64,000 nt of DNA, taken from the NCBI RefSeq assembly GCF_900089585.1, contig NZ_FLRH01000004.1, positions 489,001 through 553,000 on the forward strand. Reading direction: 5' to 3'. Within the stretch, counting starts at the first letter, position 1. The number at the start of each line of letters is the position of its first letter. Made by a program: the position numbers and the translations under genes. This DNA is from Micromonospora sediminicola (GTDB lineage Bacteria; Actinomycetota; Actinomycetes; Mycobacteriales; Micromonosporaceae). Shown here piece after piece: positions 34,107 to 41,802 of the stretch. The notes beneath the pieces were generated by a model. It did no database searches, was not told the DNA's origin, and worked only from the letters and a program-made list of their open reading frames with translations.

Positions 34107-34574
34107 TCACCGGCGGACGGTGCGGGCGAGGTTCCCCAGAGCGACGACGGTGGCCGCGCAGGCGGCGACCATCAGCAGGACCGTCGCCGGCTGGACGGTA
34201 CGCATGTAGTCGGCGCCGTTCGACAGGGCGAACCTGTACCACCCGAGCGCGAGCGGGTTGAGCAGCACCGCGGCGAGGGCCGTCCACCCGGCCGCGGGCG
34301 ACCGCTCCCCGGCGGTCCGGACCGGCCGGCGGACCGCCCACGTGCCGACGGCGGCGAACGTGACGAGCAGCGTGAGCAGCAGCAGGCCGACCATGGCGGG
34401 CAGCAGCTCACGCAACGGCACCAGGTGGTCGAGCAACTCCGCCACGAAGCCGGCGCCGTCGTGGGTGACCAGGCCGATCCGGAAGCTGTAGTTCGAGAGC
34501 GCGACGACCGTGTACGCGATGTGGACGGTCGTCAGGGCGGCGATGGCGGCCAGGGCGGCACGGCGGGCGAACAC
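34107..34574 (-). CDS. Four-helix membrane protein of unknown function
   Basis: 155 residues. There are four hydrophobic helices (about residues 8-28, 58-80, 95-115 and 128-150), with Arg-rich loops on the predicted cytoplasmic side. It is convergent with the TraB-like gene (18 bases apart). No family recognised. Confidence 0.78.
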   Translation of the reverse strand: MFARRAALAAIAALTTVHIAYTVVALSNYSFRIGLVTHDGAGFVAELLDHLVPLRELLPAMVGLLLLTLLVTFAAVGTWAVRRPVRTAGERSPAAGWTALAAVLLNPLALGWYRFALSNGADYMRTVQPATVLLMVAACAATVVALGNLARTVRR

Positions 34575-34747
34575 CGGCTGAGGTTAACGTCCGCTCCGTC
34601 AACCCATGGTGCCCCGGATCTGGCCAGGCAGTCCTCGACCGGCGAGCGGTCACGGCCACGGACTGGCCCACCGTCCTGGAGCGGTGACCACCGTCCGACG
34701 GCTGGTCGGCGCGCGTGCACATCCCGAACCCGGGTCACCCGTCGTCC

Positions 34748-34753
34748 TACCCT
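34748..34753 (+). promoter_or_regulatory. -10 element of a leaderless promoter (TACCCT)
   Basis: TACCCT followed by 7 bases and the ATG of the VOC gene, with no Shine-Dalgarno sequence between. Confidence 0.5.
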
Positions 34754-34760
34754 CGCAGGC

Positions 34761-35201
34761 ATGACGATTCAGCGCATGGACAACGTCGGCATCGTCGTGG
34801 ACGACCTCGACGCCGCGATCGCCTTCTTCACCGCGCTCGGCATGGAGCTGGAAGGCCGGATGCCGATCGACGGGAGCTGGGCGGGACGGGTCGTCGGACT
34901 CGACGACATGCGGAGCGAGATCGCGATGATGCGGATCCCGGACGCGCCCGGCAAGCTCGAACTGGTGCGATACCACTCCCCGACGGCGATCATCCCGGAG
35001 CCGAGTGTCGCCCCGGCGAACACGCTGGGCCTGCACCGCGTCATGTTCGCCGTCGACGACATCGAGGAAACGCTCGCCCGTCTCCGCCCGCACGGCGCCG
35101 AACTCGTCGGTGAGGTGACGCGTTTCGAGGACGTCTTCCTGCTCTGCTACCTGCGCGGGCCGAGCGGCATCGTCGTCGGGCTGGCCGAGCAGCTGACCTG
35201 A
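34761..35201 (+). CDS. VOC-family (glyoxalase/bleomycin-resistance-like) protein
   Basis: 146 residues from the ATG at 34761. Paired beta-alpha-beta modules: MDNVGIVVDDLDAAIAFFTALGMELEGR and LHRVMFAVDDIEETLARLRPHGAELVGE, with FLLCYLRGPSGIVVGLAEQL at the end. A metal site is plausible (Glu near the C-terminus, His in LHRVMF). No ribosome-binding site; TACCCT lies 7 bases upstream, so the mRNA is probably leaderless. Substrate unknown. Confidence 0.9.
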   Translation: MTIQRMDNVGIVVDDLDAAIAFFTALGMELEGRMPIDGSWAGRVVGLDDMRSEIAMMRIPDAPGKLELVRYHSPTAIIPEPSVAPANTLGLHRVMFAVDDIEETLARLRPHGAELVGEVTRFEDVFLLCYLRGPSGIVVGLAEQLT

Positions 35202-35215
35202 TCTCACCGACGTCG

Positions 35216-36217
35216 TCAAGCCGGTTGGCGCCGGGGAGCCGGACGGTCGGCGCTCCCCGGTCCCGTTTCCGCTCCGGCCGACAGGGCCAGGTCCGCCACC
35301 TCGGCCGCGCACCCCCAGGAGAGCGTCACCCCCGCCCCGCCGTGCCCGTAGGCGTGCACCAGCCGCCCGTCCGCCGGGTCCACCTCGACCCGTGGCCCGC
35401 CGTGCCGCGCCGGCCGCAGCCCGATCCGCTCCCCCAGCACCGGCGCGTCGGCCAGCCGGGGCACCAGCGCGACGCAGCGACGCCGGATCGCCGCCGCCGT
35501 CCCCGGGTCGGGCCGGGTGTGCGCCACCCCGGGTTCGTACGTGCCGCCGAGCACCACGTCGTGGCGGCGCGGGTGCACGTAGGTGATGCCGGCCGGGTCG
35601 TCCTCGTCGCGGACCGAGACGGTCAGGCCGGGGTTCGCCACCAGCAGCACGTGCCCGCGGACCGGATGGACCGCCGGGTCGTCGGCGAGCCGGCCGGCGG
35701 CCAGGCCGGTCGCGTTGACCACCACCGGCGCGACCTCGTACGCCTCCGCGAGCGTGTCCACCGGGCGGCGGACGATCCGCCCGCCACCGTTCTCCACCTG
35801 CCGGTACAGCCAGGTCAGGTATCGGTTCATCTCCACCGTCGGGGCGGTGAAGCGCAACAGCGTGGTGTACGGGGGCCGGGCCGGCTCGGCCACCAGGTCA
35901 CCGCAGGCGTCCGCCCACCACGGCGGCCCGTCGTACGGGTGGCGCAGCCACATCCGGGTGGGCCGGTCGACCACCCCCGGCACGCCGTCGACCGCCTGGC
36001 GGCGCAACTCGGCGTGGGTGTCACGGGCCCAGCGCAGCACCCGGGGGTCCTCGTCGGTGTGGCTCGGGTACCAGACGGCGGCGGCCACCGCGGACACGAT
36101 GTCCGCCGGGTCGTGCGCGGTCAGCACGGTGACCCGGGCGCCCCGCCGCTGAAGGGTGAGCGCCGTCGTCATCCCGACGACCCCGCCGCCGACCACCACC
36201 ACGTCCGCTGTCGTCAT
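35216..36217 (-). CDS. D-amino-acid-oxidase-like FAD-dependent oxidoreductase (DAO family), copy 1
   Basis: 333 residues from the ATG at 36217. FAD-binding dinucleotide motif VVVVGGGVVGMTTALTLQRRG at the N-terminus, VVVNATGLAA in the middle, and HAYGHGGAGVTLSWGCAAEVADLAL at the C-terminus. These match the D-amino-acid oxidase (DAO) family, including the Tyr/Arg-type substrate region (GITYVHPRRHDVVLGGTYE). It probably deaminates a D-amino acid with H2O2 release. It is divergent from a LysR gene whose operator-like site lies between them. A paralogue lies at 48962-49912. Confidence 0.9.
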   Translation of the reverse strand: MTTADVVVVGGGVVGMTTALTLQRRGARVTVLTAHDPADIVSAVAAAVWYPSHTDEDPRVLRWARDTHAELRRQAVDGVPGVVDRPTRMWLRHPYDGPPWWADACGDLVAEPARPPYTTLLRFTAPTVEMNRYLTWLYRQVENGGGRIVRRPVDTLAEAYEVAPVVVNATGLAAGRLADDPAVHPVRGHVLLVANPGLTVSVRDEDDPAGITYVHPRRHDVVLGGTYEPGVAHTRPDPGTAAAIRRRCVALVPRLADAPVLGERIGLRPARHGGPRVEVDPADGRLVHAYGHGGAGVTLSWGCAAEVADLALSAGAETGPGSADRPAPRRQPA

Positions 36218-36306
36218 CGTCCGCTCCCGTCGCCCGTACCGTCGGTGTTCCGCCGATGGTGACCGCCCGGTGGGCGTCCGGTCCAAGACGAATCGGGGAG
36301 CCGGCG

Positions 36307-36321
36307 ATAAGCGGCGCTTAT
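36307..36321. promoter_or_regulatory. LysR-type operator palindrome ATAAGCGGCGCTTAT
   Basis: Perfect 15-bp palindrome (6-base arms, 3-base centre) fitting the T-N11-A LysR consensus. It overlaps the -10 element of the LysR gene and lies between it and the divergent oxidase gene. Autoregulation and control of the oxidase are the natural reading. Confidence 0.75.
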
Positions 36322-36324
36322 GCT
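36319..36324 (+). promoter_or_regulatory. -10 element of the leaderless LysR promoter (TATGCT)
   Basis: TATGCT, then GGCGGC, then the GTG start at 36331. The 6-base spacing means transcription would begin at the start codon. The right arm of the LysR palindrome overlaps it. Confidence 0.65.
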
Positions 36325-36330
36325 GGCGGC

Positions 36331-37227
36331 GTGGCGGAGACCCCGGGCGCCTGGTCGGACCTGCGCCGGCTGCGCTCCTTCGTGGTGCTCGCCGACGAAC
36401 GGCACTTCACCCGCGCGGCGGCCCGGCTGGGCATCGCCCAGCCCGCGCTCAGCCAGCAGATCCGGGCCCTGGAGCGGCAGCTCGGCGTGCCGCTGGTGCA
36501 CCGCACCAGCCGGGGCTGCACGCTGACCGAGGTGGGCGCCCGGGTCGCCGACGAGGCCGCCCGGATGCTCGCCGACGTGGACGCCGCCGCCGCCCGCATC
36601 CGTGACCTGGTACGCGGCCGGGGCGGGCGGCTGCGGCTGGCGTACACCCGTTCGGCGCGCGGCGGCCGGGTGGACGCGCTGGTCGCCCGCTTCCGGGCCG
36701 CCCACCCGGACGTCGAGGTGGTCGCCGAGACGGCCTGGACCGCCCCGAACGTCGCCGGGCTGCTCGCCGGCCGGCTGGACGCGGCGTTCGTCCGTCCCCC
36801 GGTCGACGAACCGGCACTGGCCTGCCGCACGGTCGACACCGAGGAACTGGTGCTGGCGCTGCCGGCCGGTCATCCCCTGGCCGCCGGCCGCCGCCGGATC
36901 GGCCGCGCCGAGGTGGTCGACCTGCCGGCGGTGATGTGGCCCCGGGAGAACGGGCCGGGCATGTTCGACCGGACCATCGCGCAGGTGTGGCCGCGCGGCG
37001 GCTTCCGGCTGGTCCGGCAGGAGCCGGACGACGAGCAGTTGCTGCGCGCGGTGGCGCAGGGCGACGTGGTCGCGGCCGTGCCGGCCGGTCGGGCCCGGGC
37101 GTTGCGGCTGCCCGGCGTGCGGCTGCGCCGGTTCACCGCCCCGACGCCCACTGTGGACGTCGGATTGGCCTGGCCGGCGGAGAGCACCAACCCGGCCCTG
37201 CACGCGCTCCTGGCGCTGCTCGACTGA
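36331..37227 (+). CDS. LysR-family transcriptional regulator
   Basis: 298 residues from the GTG at 36331. The N-terminal helix-turn-helix is canonical (LRSFVVLADERHFTRAAARLGIAQPALSQQIRALERQLGVPLVHRTSRGCTLTEVG), followed by a LysR substrate-binding domain (LRLAYTRSARGG, DAAFVRPP, LVLALPAGHPLA). An upstream in-frame ATG at 36256 is less likely, because the leaderless promoter and operator lie downstream of it. It probably controls the divergent DAO-type oxidase in response to a small-molecule effector. Confidence 0.93.
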   Translation: MAETPGAWSDLRRLRSFVVLADERHFTRAAARLGIAQPALSQQIRALERQLGVPLVHRTSRGCTLTEVGARVADEAARMLADVDAAAARIRDLVRGRGGRLRLAYTRSARGGRVDALVARFRAAHPDVEVVAETAWTAPNVAGLLAGRLDAAFVRPPVDEPALACRTVDTEELVLALPAGHPLAAGRRRIGRAEVVDLPAVMWPRENGPGMFDRTIAQVWPRGGFRLVRQEPDDEQLLRAVAQGDVVAAVPAGRARALRLPGVRLRRFTAPTPTVDVGLAWPAESTNPALHALLALLD

Positions 37228-37235
37228 GCGGGCAC

Positions 37236-37273
37236 GGCGCCGGGCGGACCGCCGTCGCGGCCCGCCCGGCGCC
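37236..37273. terminator. Bidirectional terminator hairpin
   Basis: Perfect 12-bp stem GGCGCCGGGCGG / CCGCCCGGCGCC with a 14-base loop, exactly filling the gap between the convergent LysR and CU044_5270-type genes. Confidence 0.85.
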
Positions 37274-37280
37274 GGGGTGC

Positions 37281-38198
37281 TCAGCCCTTCTGACCCACCC
37301 GGTCCACCACCGCGACGGCCAGCGTCGCGGAGGTACCGGCGTCGCCACCGACGCCGAGGAAGGCGTAGGTCCGCGGGTCGAACACCAGCACCATCGAGGC
37401 CGGGACGCGGCCCGTCGACGGCCAGCGCACACCGATGCCGGTGCGGCCCGCACCGTCCCGGGCGTCCGCCACGACCTCCAGCCCGGGCGTCGCCGCGGCG
37501 GCCTCGAAGAGCGCGGCCCGGGAACGCGGTCGCAGGTAGCGGCCCCCGGCCAGGTCGAGCACGTCCTTGGCGGCGGCGTTGACGTCACCGGGCTCACCGC
37601 TGCGGTGCTTCTCCAGGTAGGCCCGCATGGCCACCGGGTCGGTCGGCATCGCCGGATCGTAGGCGGGCGCCGGGACGCACCGCTCGGTGCCTGGCAGGGG
37701 CCGGCCGCCCTTGTACATCTGCACGCGGCCGTCGCGGCACCCCGGGAGCACGTACTGCTCGCGGCCGGTCCCCCGGTACTCGACGGCCAACCCGTCCCGG
37801 GTCCCGTCCACCGACACCCAGCTCTCCCACAGGGCCGGGCCGTCCTGCTTGCGCAGGTAGACGAACTGGTCCGGGCGGGGTTCCACATCGGGCACCCGCA
37901 GCGCGGCGGCGGCCGCGTTGCGCAGGACCTGCCCGGCCTCGGCCCGGGCGGGCGGGGTGTCGCCGCCGACCCCCTCGGGGGCCAGCACCAGCACCGCCGC
38001 CAGGGAGGCCGCGACGCCCGCCGTCGCCACGCCGGTGAGGACCAGCCGCCAGGCCGGCCGCTTCCGGCGAGCCGGCGCGGGCACGGCCTCCGTCGCGGTC
38101 ATCGCGCCCACCAGCCGGGTACGCGCGGCGCCGAGCCGGTCCGCGCCGGGCAGCCCGGTCTCCTCGCCGAGCCGCTGGAGCAGTCGCATCTCATCCAT
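37281..38198 (-). CDS. CU044_5270-type membrane-anchored protein (probable anti-sigma partner)
   Basis: 305 residues. The N-terminal 45 residues are cytoplasmic (MDEMRLLQRLGEETGLPGADRLGAARTRLV). One transmembrane helix follows (about 50-72, LVLTGVATAGVAASLAAVLVL), then an extracytoplasmic domain of about 230 residues (DQFVYLRKQDGP, ESWVSVDGTRDG). This layout and its overlap by 8 bases with an ECF sigma gene match the CU044_5270 family, commonly paired with sigma factors in actinobacteria. A role as anti-sigma factor or sensor is inferred from context. Confidence 0.85.
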   Translation of the reverse strand: MDEMRLLQRLGEETGLPGADRLGAARTRLVGAMTATEAVPAPARRKRPAWRLVLTGVATAGVAASLAAVLVLAPEGVGGDTPPARAEAGQVLRNAAAAALRVPDVEPRPDQFVYLRKQDGPALWESWVSVDGTRDGLAVEYRGTGREQYVLPGCRDGRVQMYKGGRPLPGTERCVPAPAYDPAMPTDPVAMRAYLEKHRSGEPGDVNAAAKDVLDLAGGRYLRPRSRAALFEAAAATPGLEVVADARDGAGRTGIGVRWPSTGRVPASMVLVFDPRTYAFLGVGGDAGTSATLAVAVVDRVGQKG

Positions 38199-38805
38199 TG
38201 CTCAGTACCTCCTCGATGGTGTCGGCCGGATCGCCGCCGAGCCGGTCGCGGAGCAGCCGGCGGGCCCGGTGGAGTCGGGACCGCACGGTCCCGACCGGAA
38301 TCGCCAGCGCGGTGGCGACCTCCTCGTACGTCAGGTCCTCCCAGGCGACGAGCAGCAGCACGTCGCGGTCCCCGTCGGCGAGCGCGGCCAGCGCGTCGAG
38401 GAGCCGGCGGCGCAACGACCGCGCGCTCACCTCGACGGCGATCCGGTCGGCCGGTGACGCATCGGCCGACGCCGGCGGGTACACCTGCCACAGCCGGTAC
38501 TCGCGCTCCTCGGTCCGCCGCTGCTGCGCGACCAGGTTGGTGGCGATCCCGTAGAGCCAGGGGCGGGCGTTCGGGCAGTCGGTGTCGTAGCGGTCCCGGC
38601 GGCGGAAGGCGGCCAGGAACGTCTCCCCGACCAGGTCGTCGGCGGCCGTCGCGCCGAGCCGGCGGGCCAGGTAGCGGTGGATGTGCGGCGCGTGCCGGTC
38701 GAAGATCGCGCCGAAGCTCTCCGGCTCCCGCACGGACCGGGCGATGACCGCCGCGTCCGTCATGGCACCGACGTCGACCTCGGTCGACCGTCTCGGTCTT
38801 CTCAT
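38191..38805 (-). CDS. ECF RNA polymerase sigma factor
   Basis: 204 residues from the ATG at 38805, which has GAGAGGCC upstream. ATG 38763 would also work. Region 2: SFGAIFDRHAPHIHRYLARRLGATAADDLVGETFLAAFRRRDRYD and ARPWLYGIATNLVAQQRR. Region 4: LADGDRDVLLLVAWEDLTYEEVATALAIPVGTVRSRLHRARRLLRDRL. It is co-transcribed with the downstream membrane partner (8-base overlap). Confidence 0.93.
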   Translation of the reverse strand: MRRPRRSTEVDVGAMTDAAVIARSVREPESFGAIFDRHAPHIHRYLARRLGATAADDLVGETFLAAFRRRDRYDTDCPNARPWLYGIATNLVAQQRRTEEREYRLWQVYPPASADASPADRIAVEVSARSLRRRLLDALAALADGDRDVLLLVAWEDLTYEEVATALAIPVGTVRSRLHRARRLLRDRLGGDPADTIEEVLSNG

Positions 38806-38966
38806 GTGCGGCCTCTCGGCGAGTGGGGACGTGTCACCCTGTTGTCCGCTCCTGCGGGCCGGAGGGTTCACGCCGGTGACGGTAGGACGGACGGCCGGTA
38901 CCGCGCGGGACCGAGCGGTATGTCCGCCTCGGTTACGCTCGGGACGTTCGGCCTTGGGGAGGGCTC

Positions 38967-39380
38967 ATGACTGCGGATCCTTCGATGAGCGGCGACTTCA
39001 CCCGCATGCTCGACGCGACGATGGCGGCACTTCGGACGGTCGGCCCGCCGCCCGGCGACGACGCGGACACACCGGCCGTCGGCGAGGCCGCCGACGGCCA
39101 GGTCCGCGCGGAGATGGGGCCGGACGGCCGGCTCCGGTCGCTGCACGTCGAGCCGCGGCTGATGCGGCTCGGCTCCGAGGAGTTGACCGCGCACGTCGTC
39201 ACCGCGGTCAACGCGGCGATCGACGGGTTGCGTACCACGCCGGCACCGCAGGTGGCGGACATGTCGCAGCTGCGCGAGCAGTTGCGGGAGGTGCGGGACA
39301 CCGCGGTGCCCCGACTCGGGTCGTTCCTCGACGCGCTCACCGAGGCGCAGGAGCGGCTGGCGCGGGGGACGCAGCGGTGA
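38967..39380 (+). CDS. YbaB/EbfC-like protein heading the toxin operon
   Basis: 137 residues from the ATG at 38967, with GGGGAGGG upstream and TACGCT (38934-38939) as a possible -10. The middle (AADGQVRAEMGPDGRLRSLHVEPRLMRLGSEELTAHVVTAVNAAIDGLR) resembles YbaB/EbfC nucleoid-associated proteins. In actinobacteria such genes often lead WXG100/T7SS toxin operons, as here. The C-terminus is a predicted coiled helix (MSQLREQLREVRDTAVPRL). The next gene starts in its stop codon. Confidence 0.8.
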   Translation: MTADPSMSGDFTRMLDATMAALRTVGPPPGDDADTPAVGEAADGQVRAEMGPDGRLRSLHVEPRLMRLGSEELTAHVVTAVNAAIDGLRTTPAPQVADMSQLREQLREVRDTAVPRLGSFLDALTEAQERLARGTQR

Positions 39381-39706
39381 GCGGCGACGGGTTCGAGGTG
39401 CACCCGCCGCTGATCCGGGCCGCCGGCAAGGGCGTCGCCGACCTCGCCACCCGCTTCTCCGGCGAGCTGGAGGCGTTCGAGGCGCGGATGCGGGGCTACG
39501 GCGAGCCGTGGGGCGCCGACGACATCGGCTCGCTCATCGGCATCGCCTACACCGAGGTGGCCAACTACATCGTCGACTGCGTGGGAATGGCGACGGACGA
39601 GTTCACCTCCGCCGGCGCCGACATCACCGGCATGGCCGACGCGTACGAGAAGGTCGACGACGACGGCGCGGGCACCATGCGGTCGCTGGCCGACGGGTTG
39701 GGGTGA
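39377..39706 (+). CDS. WXG100-like ESX/T7SS small protein
   Basis: 109 residues. GTG start overlapping the upstream stop (GTGA). Two helical halves are separated by the turn GYGEPWGADDIGSLIG, a degenerate WxG motif. The C-terminal part TSAGADITGMADAYEKVDDDGAGTMRSLADGLG is like other actinobacterial WXG100-type proteins encoded next to polymorphic toxins. It probably forms the helical-hairpin partner for type VII secretion of the toxin encoded downstream. Confidence 0.82.
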   Translation: MSGDGFEVHPPLIRAAGKGVADLATRFSGELEAFEARMRGYGEPWGADDIGSLIGIAYTEVANYIVDCVGMATDEFTSAGADITGMADAYEKVDDDGAGTMRSLADGLG

Positions 39707-39709
39707 CCG

Positions 39710-40204
39710 GTGGGACTGCAACTGCCCGGTGAGCTGATCACCGCGCTCGGCTGGATCGGCTACACCTGGCCGGAGGCCGACGAGGTGAAGCTCTTCGAGA
39801 TGGGCCAGGCGTGGATCGAGTTCGCCGGCCGGATCGGGGCGGCGGCCGGTGAGGCGGACGCGGCGGCGGCACAGGTGTGGACGCAGAACGTGGGGCCGGC
39901 GGTGGCCGCGTTCCAGAAGTGGTGGGGCGGCGAGCAGAACGGGCCGCTGGTGCTGCACGACAGCATGCCGGCGGCCGTGCTGCTCGGCGCCGGGCTGATC
40001 ATCTGCGCGGCGATCGTGCTGGCGTTGAAGATCGCGGTGATCGTGCAGCTGGCGATCCTCGCCTTCGAGGTGGCCCAGGCGATCGCCACCGCCGTGGTCA
40101 CGTTCGGGGCGTCGCTGGCCGAGATCCCGATCTTCCAGGTGATCACCCGGGAGATCGTCGGCGCGCTGATCGACCAGGTCATCGGCCGGCTGCTCGATGC
40201 CTAG
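39710..40204 (+). CDS. WXG-like carrier protein with transmembrane region, upstream half of the toxin locus
   Basis: 164 residues with a GTG start. The N-terminal half (LPGELITALGWIGYTWPEADEVKLFEMGQAWIEFAGRI) is like the N-terminal domain of large WXG100-type toxins. The second half is strongly hydrophobic (VLLGAGLIICAAIVLALKIAVIVQLAILAFEVAQAIATAVVTFGASLAEI), as in their pore-like central segments. It ends 8 bases inside the toxin gene in a different frame. In most relatives these parts are fused to the toxin domain in one protein, so this is a naturally split or frameshifted version. Confidence 0.8.
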   Translation: MGLQLPGELITALGWIGYTWPEADEVKLFEMGQAWIEFAGRIGAAAGEADAAAAQVWTQNVGPAVAAFQKWWGGEQNGPLVLHDSMPAAVLLGAGLIICAAIVLALKIAVIVQLAILAFEVAQAIATAVVTFGASLAEIPIFQVITREIVGALIDQVIGRLLDA

Positions 40205-40724
40205 CCCGAGACGCGGCCGGGGCGCCGCCGCGAAGCCGGCTGCCGGCAGGATCGTCCGCAAGGCGGTCGAGAAGCTGGAGAAGCCGATCGTCCGGGTCAC
40301 CGGGCCGAACCACAACCTGCCCACCAGGGTCGTGCGCGTGGAGCGCCGCGACTTCCACGCCACCGCCCAGTTCCGGCGCAAGATGGCGGCGCTCAAGAAG
40401 CTCAGCGACGAGGGCAAGCTCTACAAGGCCACCAACCCGGTCCAGCGGGACAAGAGCATCACCGACGGCTACAAGGAGCGGATCCGGCAGAAGATCTGGG
40501 ACAAGTACTGGCCGCACGACAAGGACCTCGCCAACCGGCTCAGCCAACGACTCAGCGACTACCACCCCGACCACGTGTGGGAACTGCAGCTCGGCGGGCC
40601 GGACACCGTCGACAACCTCAAGCTGCTGCATGGTAGAACCAACACAGACATCGGCTCCCAGATCTGGGGGCAGATCCAGAATCTGCCGGACGGGACCCCG
40701 ATCCGAATAGAGGTAGTGGATTGA
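40197..40724 (+). CDS. HNH-like nuclease toxin (polymorphic toxin C-terminal module)
   Basis: 175 residues. The ATG lies inside the end of the preceding gene and no good ribosome-binding site is seen, so expression depends on coupling or a frameshift. The protein is basic, unlike its neighbours. The C-terminal half has a DH...N...H arrangement: D125-H126 in DHVWELQLGG, N140 in TVDNLKLLH and H145, followed by NTDIGSQIWGQI. The DHxxELQLGG...NLxxL pattern is typical of HNH/endonuclease VII-fold toxin domains. It is followed immediately by SUKH-type genes, the expected immunity partners. The target is probably nucleic acid. Confidence 0.8.
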   Translation: MPSPRRGRGAAAKPAAGRIVRKAVEKLEKPIVRVTGPNHNLPTRVVRVERRDFHATAQFRRKMAALKKLSDEGKLYKATNPVQRDKSITDGYKERIRQKIWDKYWPHDKDLANRLSQRLSDYHPDHVWELQLGGPDTVDNLKLLHGRTNTDIGSQIWGQIQNLPDGTPIRIEVVD

Positions 40725-41260
40725 CTCCCGATCTTGCGCAGCTGCTCGACGAACTCCGCGCCGACCTGGCCGAGGAGGAGCCGGCCAGTCTCGCGTACGC
40801 GCAGATCGGCGACCCGGCCGACGAGGGTGAGGTGCCGGCGGAGCTGCCGACCGGCCTGCGCGAGTTCCTGCTCGTCGCCGACGGCCTGCGGGCCGGCGCG
40901 ATCGAGCTGGCGTCGTCCGGCCGGCTGGCCGCGGTGCAATACTTCCTCGACTACGCGCCCGACTTCTCCCCCATCCCCCAGGACAAGGCCGGCTGGCTGG
41001 TCGTCGGCACCCGCAGCGACGAGCCGATCTTCCTGGAGCGCGCCACCGGCGCGGTCTGGTACTTCCCCCCGACCGGCACCGAGTGGTTCATGGGCGACGC
41101 CTTCGCGGAGCTGGCCCCCGACCTCGACTCGTTCGTGCACTACTACGTCCTCGGCCCCGGCTACGCCGAGCTGGTCACCGACGACGACCAGTGGTACGCG
41201 TTCCTGCACCGGCAGGGCCTGCTCGACGAGGCGGACGAGGACGACGGGGCACAGCCGTGA
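40721..41260 (+). CDS. SUKH/SMI1-KNR4-type immunity protein
   Basis: 179 residues with a TTG start overlapping the toxin stop (TTGA). Motifs of the SUKH superfamily: ELPTGLREFLLVADGLRAG, WLVVGTRSDEPIFLERATGAVWYFPPTGTEWFMGDAFAELAPDLDSFV. It is acidic, opposite in charge to the toxin, and translationally coupled to it. It is the likely cognate antitoxin that binds the nuclease. Confidence 0.85.
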   Translation: MTPDLAQLLDELRADLAEEEPASLAYAQIGDPADEGEVPAELPTGLREFLLVADGLRAGAIELASSGRLAAVQYFLDYAPDFSPIPQDKAGWLVVGTRSDEPIFLERATGAVWYFPPTGTEWFMGDAFAELAPDLDSFVHYYVLGPGYAELVTDDDQWYAFLHRQGLLDEADEDDGAQP

Positions 41261-41793
41261 CCGTCACCCGCGAGCAGCTCACCGCGCTCTGGGGTGAGCG
41301 GGGCGTCGTCTACTTCCCCGACCAGCGCTTCGACGCCGTCCTCGGGCCGCTCGGCCCGGAGGTCTTCCCGCCCGACGGCGCGCTCCCGGTCGAGGTGCCG
41401 ATCCTGTTCACCGTGGACGTCACGGTCCCCGACGTCGAGCTGTTCTCCACCCTGGCGATCGAGCTGGGCGACCAGGGCCCCCGCCCGTACGTCGTGCTGG
41501 GCTGCTCCCCGGAGGATCCCGCGCTGCTGTTCTGCCTGGACGCGGGCACCGGCGAGGTGCTCCTGCTCGACCTGGACACGCCCAACCTGGAGACGGTGAA
41601 CCGCACCTTCGCCGCGTTCGTGGAGTTCCTCTACCGGTTGGGGCAGCTCATCGCGACCGACCCGGGCGGGCGGGAGCGGGCCGCCCGGGCGGCGGCGATC
41701 CGGGAGGACCTGCGCACGGTCGACCCGGCGGCGTTCGCCGACCCGGAGTCCTGGTGGAACATGGCCTTCGACGAGCTGGAGTCCACCGCCTGA
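41257..41793 (+). CDS. SUKH-4-type immunity protein
   Basis: 178 residues. GTG start overlapping the previous stop (GTGA). The sequence (LTALWGERGVVYFPDQRFDAVLGPLGPEVFPPDGALPVEVPILFTVDVT, LFCLDAGTGEVLLLDLDTPNLETVNRTFAAFVEFLYRLGQLI) matches the SUKH-4 group of immunity/nucleic-acid deaminase immunity proteins. Having two immunity genes after one toxin is common where toxins have been exchanged. It ends the operon, 9 bases from a convergent gene. Confidence 0.82.
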   Translation: MTVTREQLTALWGERGVVYFPDQRFDAVLGPLGPEVFPPDGALPVEVPILFTVDVTVPDVELFSTLAIELGDQGPRPYVVLGCSPEDPALLFCLDAGTGEVLLLDLDTPNLETVNRTFAAFVEFLYRLGQLIATDPGGRERAARAAAIREDLRTVDPAAFADPESWWNMAFDELESTA

Positions 41794-41802
41794 CCGGCGC
41801 CG

